64,000 nt of DNA, taken from Sipunculus nudus. Its lineage: Eukaryota > Annelida > Sipuncula > Golfingiida > Sipunculidae. The translations under genes were made by a program, and so were the position numbers. Position 1 is the stretch's first letter; each line of letters opens with the position of its first letter. This document shows positions 37,401-49,400 of this stretch, one piece after another. The notes beneath the pieces were generated by a model. It saw only the letters and a list, made by a program, of their open reading frames with translations, was not told the DNA's origin and did not search any database. The DNA lies in the NCBI GenBank assembly GCA_026874595.1, contig CM049306.1, positions 27,149,519 through 27,213,518 of the forward strand, written 5' to 3'.

Positions 37401-40400
37401 AGCACGCGAGATTAAACGAACCCCGAGGAGTTTGTGCACGGCGGCATGGAACAAACAGCTACAGAGCAAGCAGATGTTTGACACTGAGCAGATCAGTTTG
37501 AGATATACTGAGCAAAACCGATAATTTAATTTCAAACAGCCTGCTATAACAAAGTGGCTAATTTTACAGTTAGATATTGCGTGGAGTGATCAGGGACGCA
37601 TGGGTAATCGGTAGCCATTTAATCAATTTAATGACCCCGCGGTCGAGCGAAAATATGCAGTTTCGCAAAGTGTGAATGATCAACAGTAAAATTAAGTCAC
37701 ACGATGTTTACCGCTTCATATTCACTGTGTTTAACTTAGGAGCACATCATACCGTGACATGAGCACGGCCACGCATTAAGGTAACAGCTGGGGATTGCAT
37801 AATCCTTTGTGTTCCAGTCCCGGGAACAACAACAGTACCGGTGGCCTTTGACGTTGCCCAGGGCGAGATATCAGTGTCCGCTGAGGGTGGCATATCATGT
37901 CCGCATTTGTCAGGTTCATTTATTCTTAGAATACTGGTTTGAGTTGAAATCTGCTGTTCGTTGTCCGCAGTAGTGAGGTGTCCGCCTTACAGAGGTTCTG
38001 CTTATACATAACATATAGGGAATTTTGAAGGGACTTAACTATCTTGTCCGTTATAGCCAGTTGTTTGCCTAAGTGAGGTGTCCGTTAGACCAGTTTTCAC
38101 TGTACTTTCATTTTTACCTGAATTCCAATTCTTTATGCAAGAAATTTTATAATGGAGTACATATTCATATTCATATTTAAATACAATTGCAAATTATTTG
38201 CACCATGTCTGATATTATTCAGTTTTCACCAAACAATGATGTTGAGAATCCAGAATATACAAAATTAACACATTTAAATAATGATCACAAGTACCTTGTT
38301 TTATGGCTTTTATTTATATTTAAAAAAAATAAATGTAATATATTCATTTTGGACTAATTTCACCTCAATGTACACACTAGACACAGTAGGAATCTAGAAC
38401 AATATTATCAACTGCATCTTTGTCTATCATTAATTTCCTTCATATGATCCCTAATGATTAGTAATGAATAATATGATTTACTTTTTTATCATTAAAATTG
38501 AACTGAAAAATACCATAGGTGACTGCATGGTGTTATTTGGAAAACATGACATTCTATCCATTGATACAAGATTCTTATATCATCAGTAACTGCAAGTTAA
38601 TTTCCTGTTATTATAAACTAACAAATTCCTTTTCTATTTTCTGTAATTTGTTATTAAAAACCAATAAAAATTTATTAATTTATTGTTTATTGTTATGTTG
38701 TTGGTTAAAACTACTAGATGAGTTGGGTTGGACACCTGGATCAACTGTGGCTGGCCATAAGCTGCCTGGCTGCCTCAGTGTATGCCTCGCCCCAAGCATG
38801 CATAATTTGCTGAAAGATCAACGAGGTCAACATACAGGTGACTCAAGAGGGGCTGGAGAGGGCCAAGGTCTGACATGGTCTCATAGAAACATTAATAAAA
38901 GCTACAATTATGGCCAATTTCTTTCAGCTTTCTAAACTAAAAAGCTGAAATCCTTATGTGTGCATGACATGAAAATTATATCAACAGTGCTCACAGGAAA
39001 CAAACGTGCCATGGTCAAAGTTGAGCAAAATTTAAGATACTAATTTTATATTTATACTAATAACTTATAAAATTTGAAAAATTCAGAACTAATTTTGGGT
39101 ATTCAATTGAATCTTGATTATATAATGTTATATCCATGACAAAAAATCTCTAGCTTCAACAATTCTCATGTTAAGGGAGTAAATATATTTCTTGATTTTT
39201 TACAAAGTGCATTATGTTTTGGGCCCATAACTTAAAACAATTTCCCAATACTGACATCATTTCTGGCATGTGCATAGAGTATGAATAGAAGAACATGTAT
39301 ATTATATATGATCAAAGTCAGATCAGTGGTTTTGATATTAGGCAGTCTTGCAGTGTAAGGCCAAAAAAAACATAAGGTTTGGTTCTCAGGCACTTTTTTT
39401 CTGAAATCAATGCGGGCGGGCGTTTTTTTTTATTTTTAATTGTTTTGTATGTTTTCGATAAAAATGTCAAATGATAAGAGAAAAGCGTGATACTAAAAGA
39501 TTTAATTTGCTAAACAAGTAAAAACACTACATAACAAAGGAAATTTAATCAAAATTGTACGATTCTGTCTACTTGAAAGAAATGTCCGAGTGGCTGGAGC
39601 TCAAAATTGGTAAGTTTCTGTTGAAAATCAAAATAAAAATTTTTGATGCGGGGGTTTAAAATTGAAGAGGGCAATGCCTGAGAACCATACCTTTTATTTT
39701 TTTTGGCCTAACAATGGGTTTTTAATTGAAAACTGAAGTTTTTTCTTAATATCTCAAAGGAATGAAGTTCTAGTGACCAAACTTTTGATATGGTAGGGGG
39801 TTTGGGGGACATCTAACTGTATGCCAAATTTTGGGAGCTGAGAGCCAGCCTGGGGAGCTGGAGAGCTGAGCTCTAGTAAACTGCATTACACTTGCTTGAT
39901 CTAAACAATACTTTACATGGTGCTTGAAATCTACAGTTTTGATCAACTGGTTTCAAATTTCAGAAGTTAACAGATTAAATGCTTATGGTAACATGCTGTG
40001 AAAATTAAATCCACAGCAGTTACAGGATCAAATCTTGGCAAAATTTAAAGTACTGATTTAATATTCATCCTCAAAACTTACAAAATTTGAAAAATTCAGA
40101 TCTTATTTTGGGTATACAATTGAATATTGATTAAATATAGTTATATACCTGAAAAAAAAAGTTTCTAGCTTCAGCAATTCTCAAGTTAAGGGAGTAAATA
40201 TATTTCCTGAATTTTTACAAAGTGCGTTATGTTTGGGCCCATTACTTCAAGAATTTAAAAAATATTGAACTAATTTCTGGTATGTATATAGGAAATATAT
40301 GGAGGAATTAATATATTAAAAATGATCAATATCAGGTCAGTGGTTTTGATATTAGGTAGTCTTGAAATGTAACAATGGGTGTTTAATGGAAAACAGAGGT

Positions 40401-43400
40401 GTTTCCTTAATAATTCGAAGGAACAAAGTCCTAGTGACCCAATTTTGGTATGGTAGGAGATTTTGGGGACATCTAAAGGTATGCCGAATTTCAGATTTGT
40501 AGGTCCAATGGTTTCAAAACGTGCCAGTTTAACGGACGGATGGATGGACAGCCAACGGACAAAGGACCACGACTATAGCTCAGATGACTTATAGTCAAAT
40601 GAGCTAAAAATCATAAGAAAATCGAAAAAATGCAGGTGGCCCCACCAGTCTGCAGAAACTGATGAAACACTCAATGATTAATATCTATGCAAAGAATCAT
40701 GGTTATCAATGCATTAGTTGTTCAGATACTTGAGCTTTTGTATCAAATTTTTCATTATTCTGGGGGGTACTTTGGAGCCCCATAGCTGAAAGAATATGGG
40801 TAACAAAGACCTAATTCCTGGTTTCCAAGAAGACTTTTCATGGACCTCTCTGGATGTAAAGTAAGAAGATTCCATGTCCAGTGGTTACGATTTGTACCTT
40901 GTTAACGGACAGACGGCCTGATGAACGGCCGGCCGGACGACCAACAGACAAAGAGTGATCGCTATAGCTGAGATGACTTCCAGTCAGCTGAGCTAAAAAT
41001 GATAGGTCTGACTTGCATAAACACAAGCAATATTTCTTTTTGTTTGAATGAGATCTAGTTATACCTTTAAACCACACATAAGCTTATAATGATGATTTCA
41101 CTTCACGTAAACATTAAGTATTTCATCTACTTCTGACATGGCTATTTATACTGATGGCAGTTAAAATGTCAGATCTTTACAAAATGTTGAGAAGGCATCC
41201 ATATTTACAATATCTTACAATAATATTCTGCTTGGAAAGCACCTCATCACTGACAAAAACCTGTAATCAAAATCAATCAAAAAGCTGCTTCAGATGCATA
41301 TCAGACCACATTAAGTATATATATATATAATTCTAAACCTGGTACAGAACTCTTTTTAATGGTATATGAACTTATGGAATTCACATTCATTTTCATATTA
41401 ATTTTTAAATTTAAAAAACATTTTTTTTAATGCTAGCATGGGAGCATAATTAGACTGGATGTGTTAAAAAGTGTGAAAAATCAGCAGGACAGATCTGTGA
41501 CCTTGACCTTTGAATGAAATACTGATAGGGTTCTTCCTCTATGGGTAGTTGAGCCATATGTGAAAGACTGAAGGCTTTGGATTAAAAAAAATAGCTTAAA
41601 ATGCATCCACAAACCTTTTTCAAGAAGTGGGTCCAGTGACAGAGAGAAAGATAGAGCTGTCCAAAAAGGCTAAAACATTAATGCAGCAATAACAGGATTT
41701 TTTATACAAGTAAATGTTAAATCAACCTACCATGTTCCTATATGAAAAATCCTTGGTGACTTTGCCACCATAACCTTGAGTTTGCCAGGGTAACATGTGA
41801 CACCAATATACTGTAGTGACCAGTCCCAGTTATAATCATCAAAATAGCAAAATTCCTACAAAAATGAAATCATATCATCTTCTTTTGAAGAAAAATGTAC
41901 ATGCCATTTATTTGTGACAATCATAATATTCTGCAACTGTATATTGTCTAACTGTAATATTTATAATGTCATGATATTATATAAAGAGGCTGTATCTCCT
42001 TTTTTATATTTATAAACACTTCAAAGAATTATGACCTTTATTAACACTTTAATTTAAGAGACCAAAAAGATAAGGGTAGATTTTTTAAGCACACCAGGAA
42101 AATTAAATGATTTCTTTGAGGTAATAATTTAGTGTATTCACTGCAATTTTATTACAAAACTTACAGGCACATATAATATTGATCATAAGAATCAAACAAC
42201 AAAGAAAATTAAGAGAAAATATACAATGTAAAATTAATGTAAAGTTTATGTTACTGTTGTAATATATCTTAAGTATCTCCAGTGTTTAATTTTATTTGAA
42301 TAAACTTATTAGTTTGATTGACTGTCATTTAATATGGTTTTAAGAAAGAAGAATAAAAAAAGGGCCCTGCAAAGTTGAGCATCCCCTTGCACAGGAGCAT
42401 AAATATAATGGGTGTATTACACAGTGTGAAAATCAGGAGATCAGCTCTGTGACCGTGACATCTGACCCTGTGACCTCAAACTTGATAGAATTCTTCATCC
42501 AAGGCTGGGCGAGCCATATGAGGAAGATGAAAGGTTTGGTCAAAAAGTTTGGCTTAAAATGCCCCCACAAGCTTTTTGAAGAAGTGGGTCCTGTGTAGTG
42601 TTGGAACAATATGGGTTTTTGATATCATGATAATTGTTCAAATTTTATCGCGATATACCGTGATATCGCGATATTTTTAATTATATATAATGGCATTAAT
42701 AAGCCATTAATAATGATATTTATAACAACCACCTTTAAAGTCTTGACTTTATACAAGGGGTTAAGTATTAATATCATTTATACCTATTATGCCAGTACCA
42801 CAGAAAGACTCATTAAATGATGTAAGTTGCATGAAGGTCCTGCAGGTGTGCAAGCTTGAGGCGCGGGAAGTCCTACCCCGATTGTCGAATCAAGCTTGTC
42901 AGAACTTTCCATCAGTTTCCTATTGCTACATAGAAGCCGGAGAATCCTGGTGAATTTTCGGAGAGCGTGTCATACCAATCATGGCTATAAATATACCATC
43001 CCAATTTTATATGGCAAAATATGCTACCCGTATGGAATGTTCGATTCAGTGGTGACACTTTTAAGTTGACATTTTTGTTCCATGCAATAAAAGCATTAAT
43101 ATGTGTATTTATTGCTCTTTCATTAAAATGTTTTTCTCCTGGAATTCTCAAGCTTTTGCCCTGTCTGATTCATCCTGCTACTTCCGGACATTTCCGACTA
43201 ATCCCGAAGTCTGTAAGCACACTGTTCCACCCACACGCGTGTATTCAAATACATGTGGTTTATAAAAATAAATGTGATTCTTTGAAATAAATTTATTTTG
43301 AACCTTAAGGGCTTGCTTGTGAACCAAAATCGTAAACAAAAATTGATATTGTGGTATCGCGATAATAGGAAAGTTGATGGTATGATAACCATAGCTGTCA

Positions 43401-46400
43401 GATATCTTGATAATACTGTATACCGGTAACTGTCCCAACCCTAGTCCTGTGACCTTGACCTTTGATGTTGTGACCTCAAAAACTGATAGGGTTCTTTATC
43501 TGAGGGTGGGGGAGCAATATTTGAAAGATGAAAGGTTTTGGTCAAACGGTTTGGCTTAGAATCGGTCCACCTGCTTTTTCAAGGAGTTATCCCTTGGCCT
43601 TGACCTTCGATCCTGTGACCTCAAAATCGAAAGGATTCTTCATCTATCAGTGAGTGGGCCATATGTGAAAGATGAAAGGTTTTGGTCAAATGATTTGGCT
43701 AAAACAGGTTCAAAAAGCTTTTTCTAGAAGTGGGTCCCCTCGCCTTAACCTTTGACCACGACCTCAAAATCAATAGGGTTCCTTTTCTGTGGGTGGGTGA
43801 GCCACAGGTGAAAGATGAAAAGTTTTGAACAAATGGCTTGGCTTAAAATCAGTCCACAACCCATTTCCAGATGGATGGACTGGCGTTACAAAAACCCCTC
43901 CTGCAACTTTGGGGATAATAATAATAAATCCTTGACCAGAAGATGGATCAAAATATCCCACTACATGTATCAGAAAATGCATAAAAACCACACTGCCCCA
44001 CAGGTCTATTTTTGTGAACAGTTGTGCTGGTATCCCACCATGTCATTTGTATCAGAATCAGGTTGAAATGAATGGCAGGCAGTGAATCAATAATACCTCT
44101 GTCCGTCTGATACACCTGTGACAAAAACAATCAATAGCTGATTAAGCTTTACACCATGAACTGCCAGCATGTTTAAATAATAGCCTAGCTTGTTTTGTAT
44201 ACTTTTATGGCCTGGCTTGTTTGTATACTTACAATAGTGTGCCTTGTCTTGTATACTTACTTTGGCACAAGCTTTGATTTTGTCCCATACATCCCTAGTC
44301 AAGGCCATGCCCATATTGTGTTTCACAGACTGCCAATTAGTGACATCCACAGCATTGCTCAGACTTCCATACACAGGCTGCTTGTCGTAGCCCCCTATTG
44401 TCATGATGCTGCAGTCCTGGCATGACCTGAATGGACAAAATTGACAATATTTAATGCAGATTTAACAACTGTAACATGGGCTGATCAGAGATCTATGGGT
44501 CTTACATTCCCTTTGTACAATATTATACATGGCAGCAGGTCAAACTGAGAGGAAACAGCCATTTTGACATGTAGCATCATCAGCAGGTCACACTACCATA
44601 TCAGTCACATTGTCAATATTTATATCATTGTTAAATTTTGTCCTGATTGCTGCAGTAACAGACAGTGCATTATGCATGCGACATGTGGGAATTGCCAAAT
44701 TGTGAAATAAGTGAAATTAATTGTTTTGTGGAGATACAACCTGTCTGAAAACAATCTTAATTCATTCCAATCTAATGCTCAAAGGAACTGCTAACTTTGG
44801 TATGAAAGATACAACATTACTTACATAATGGCTTGTCTGGAGAAAAAGTGGAAAATATGTCAACATGGATAACACCACAACAGCATTTATTTAAAATCAT
44901 GTGACTTAAATGTTTGTAAATGATAGCTGCAGCTGCTTTTTAATACCTATTTTTGTCAATTTAATAACAAAAGTTGGTCATTTGATGTTGTGCCACCAAG
45001 TGAGCTAAAGATACACTTACTTATAAATGTATGAACACACCAGCATCATATTTATAAACAATCCACAAACTCTGCATAACTTACATCAATACCCACATGG
45101 TCCCACAGATGCCATAATCTGAGATATATGTTCAACATTTATACCAGCATAATACCATATAATACTAAATATACATGTCAGAGTAACATTACTTGAACTG
45201 CTTACAATCTATATAGGTTAACTGTGGGAAGTTGACAGGTTTACAATACATTATTGTATCTGCCAAAACGAAGTACTATGATTTGACTGGGTTCGCCGCC
45301 GCTGCCGCGTTCGTTTCTGAAGAACTCCTCTGAGACTACTTGACAGATTTTTCCGAAACTTACACCAATTATCGGGTCACATGTGAACTGGTGCCTTACC
45401 AATTGGCTTTTACCTCTGACCTTTCCTCTCTGCCAAGCGTCCATTTGTGCGTCTGTTTCCACACATATCTCGGGAACTGTTTGACCGATCAGGCTAAAAA
45501 TTTTGAAACAAATGTTGCCCTTACTGATTCTATGACAGGTGGTGCCACCTACATTCACGTTTACACTGCAGACATCCAAGCTCATATCTCAGGAACCGTT
45601 TGACTGATTAGGCCAAAATTTTGCATGTGTATAGATCTCACATAGCTCTTTATCATACGCACACTGGTGGCGCCACCTGCAGGCATTTTTGCACAGCATC
45701 CATCTGTTTGTCTGCCGTGGGATAAAATCACTCATATCTCGGCAGTGGTTTGACATATCTGCCTAAAATTTTACAGGTTTATACATTCTGGACAGCTTCC
45801 TTGTTTTATGACAGGTTTACGCTGCAGACATGAAAGCCCATATCTCGGGAACCGTTTGATCGATTGGGCCAAAGTTTTGCATGTGTATTGATCTCACATA
45901 GCTCTTTATCATACGCAAAACTGGTGGTTGCCACCTGCAACCATTTTTGCACAGCTTCCCTCTGTTTGTCTGCCACGGGCTAAAATCACTCATATACATG
46001 TGGTTTGACTTATCTGCCTTAAATTTTGCATATTACAACTTGGACAGCTTTCTGGATTTTGTGGTAGGTGGCACAACCTACATACACATTTCAGCTGCAG
46101 ACATCCATGCTATTATGCAACACTTCACTCTATTTCCCCTTGCCACTCAATCCATGCCTCACTTCACCCGTTTCACTCTGATTTTGGCGGATACACGTAC
46201 TCGCTTGTCGACTACCTGTATTCTAGTATGTATGGACTTCACATTAAGCTGTGACACTCAAAAATACAGATCACATTAAAAAATTAATTCCCTAGCCTTT
46301 TCTGTTATTAAGCATGTCTATATATATATATATATGTCAGAGACGAGATTGAAATCCAGGCAGATTTTAAATTCGCCTGGACGAGATTGCAATTGTGATC

Positions 46401-49400
46401 TCGGCTAGACGGATTTTAAACTCGCCTAGACGAGATCACAATTGCAATCTTGCCCAGGCGAGATTAAAATCCATCATGGAGCAGGCCAGAATTTTAATCT
46501 GGCCTAGGCAAGTTTAAAATCTGTCTGGTGTCATCCAGGCGAGTTTAAAATCTGCCTGATATTACTTAGGCAAGATTAAAATCTGCCTAGGCGAGATTAA
46601 AATAGTGATCTGATCTAATTTCCTAATATATTAAGCATTGTAATTGACATATGAAAGATGTTTTCAGTCGGATTTTCAATATTTTAACACTGAATGGTTA
46701 TATATAGTTAAAAGGTAATATATTTGCGATTGTGATCTCGTCTAGGCGAGTTTAAAATCCGTCTAGCCGAGATCACAATTGCAATCTCGCCTAGGCGAGA
46801 TCACAATCGCAATCTCTTCTAGGCGAATTTAAAATCTCTGACACACACACACACACACACATATTTATACTGTGAAACCTCGTTGTGTCGAACTCGGTTA
46901 AGTCAAATTCCCGCATGTGTTGATGTCGAATGTGGGGTCCCTGCAAAAAACAGTTAAAACATTACTAATTTAACTCAGCTTGTGTCGGAGTCGGATGTGT
47001 CGAAAACCCTGATGTGTCGAGGTGTTTTGTTGGTCCCCAGCTAATATTTCTATCGCTTAACTAGAAGTCATGTTTGGATAACAGTTGTGTACGGCCCGTC
47101 AATAATGATTGGCCCGCGATGACCAGTCATAATTAATACCCACAAGGCTCCCACTTATCATGCGCGATGGGTCTGTTGCTCGACTCGAGGTCATGCAGCT
47201 TTAATGTTTTGACATCAGTTGTGCATGGTCCAACAACCATACCTACGGCCACGATGACCAGTTATATAATTAATAACCGCAAGGATCTTACTCAACAAGT
47301 GCGATGGCTTACATACCTAGTCCGTTGTTTACCTATTTGCCAATTAGTCACTCATAATCATGCCTTTCTTCTCTCGCTGACCAAGCATTAATGAGTAGTT
47401 ATTGATAAACCAAACATAATCCAACCCTTCCCTTTGATGTGTCTATATATATATATATCTATAGGATAAACATACAGGACTCTATATAAAGGGAGGAAAA
47501 TGAGATCTATATATCAGAATGACTCTTATTTACCATAGAGTACGTTATACTGTATTATGGCTTCACTTTATATTGTTCGTGTCCTGTTTGCTATGGCGTT
47601 GCGGCCTGCTAAGCATGAGCTTGATGTAAAGACCATATAAACACCGTTCAATCTGTCTCTTTCTCTCTCTCTATCTCTCTCTCCACCCACTATTTTTCTG
47701 TTTCAGTTTGAAATTCTATGATGTTAAAAGATATCGTCTCAACAAAATAAAAGAATGAAAAGAAATAATAATAAGAAATCTTAAGGATTCACGCAAACAT
47801 TTGTGAGAACTATATAATATAGGCCAGTATATGTGCAGTATTTATTGATAATAATCACGGTTGAAGAAGGTTAAATATAATGAACATTGGTTGTCTCGAA
47901 CTCCGGTTGTGTCGAAGTAAATTCACCAGTCCCTTCAACTTCAACACAACGAGGTTTCACTGTCTATATATATGTATGTATGTTTGTATGTATATCTCTC
48001 TCTCTATATATACAGGGAAACCTCTCCTTTTCAGACACCTCCCTGTTTTAGGCACCTTTCTTTTACATATATTGAATTGGTGGTGTGATAAGCATATTAA
48101 AGAGGTTTATAATCCAGTACAAACACAATTATCCTCACCTTTGTCTAAGAGAATTCATGGCATGAACCACTCCAACAAAGTCTGGGGCCAAATAATGGTC
48201 CTCCTCTATCAGTAATACTGGGCCATTATAACCTGCTGTGATGTCCATGTTGTCAAACACATGGTTGATCTAAAAACATGAAAATACCAATATCCATTTT
48301 ATATATAGCATGACTGAAAAAGAAAAAGAATCATAACTGTATTAAATGTCAGTAATCTGGCTGCAAGAAATATTTTCATTCATACTTAATGCATAAAGAT
48401 TTCAGTAAATTTTATAGCCTTCCCGTTTCATTAGAAATATATATATTTTTATCAAGCTCAGGATTGATTATTACTGTTGAATTCATTATATTCCACACAA
48501 GACTGTTTCAGATTACAGCATTATGTTATTTTACCATTCATTTGTTGAAACTCATTTGATGAGAAAGTGAATGTTGATTCCATGATTATATTACAATTGT
48601 GATACGAATTGTGATTATGAACCTTACAGGCAGTGGCCTGATATTAATAAAATATCTGAATCAAGTCTCAATGAGCCACAATGCTGATTGACAGGCCCAG
48701 TCCATGAACTAGTTATGACTTAATTGTTGCTTCTGACAAAAATCAAACGTTCCCGTGTTGTATCACACTTAGTATCGGTACCGCTATCTTGTGGCAACTC
48801 ATATAACTAAATTACCACTACCAGACCCTCTTATTTCATGGACTGGTAGTCTTGACCGGTTCCCGGACGGTCAGCACCACACATCACCACCTTGCTAAAC
48901 TAAGGTCTTTTCCAGTGATGTCAGTGGTGGTCTTTCCCAGAATCTTTTTCAAAACCAACATGGTTCCTTCAGTCATTGCCTATTCCGGGCTTCCAACTGG
49001 CTACTGATATTCCCATTTATTTGTCTTAATATTTTTAGGCCATCGCTTATGTTGAGTTCGGCGAGATTTTAAAACACCATTACCCTCAGCCTCAGAGTAA
49101 ACTATTATCGGACCACCACTCTTGACAGTAGGCCTAACAAACTCTGGCTCAGCCAATCAGTGCGAGATATTCAGGTGCACACGTGACGAGCGCAGTCAAA
49201 ATGTACCGGCTGACTGAAACGATCACGATTATCATTTTGACAGTTAATACACGGGTTCAGACAAACGCTGCCAGCTGTTCTTGTCATCTTGGCAGAGGGA
49301 ATTTTACTGGACATGTCGGTACAAAATTGTTGCGATAGTGTCCACAATATGCACTTACATTTGGCCCACGGACCGTAATATTCATTTAGCAGAGATATAT

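Noticed and set aside
38519-38935. 138-codon plus-strand open frame
   Set aside because: It runs from AT-rich intron DNA into the 38.7-kb repeat, whose relatives at 7.2 kb do not keep the frame open.
43021-43438. Overlapping open frames on both strands
   Set aside because: They lie wholly inside the hAT MITE and follow its palindromic words.
48699-48846. Possible small MITE with cagtccatgaa ends
   Set aside because: Only about 11 bases pair and no target duplication was found.
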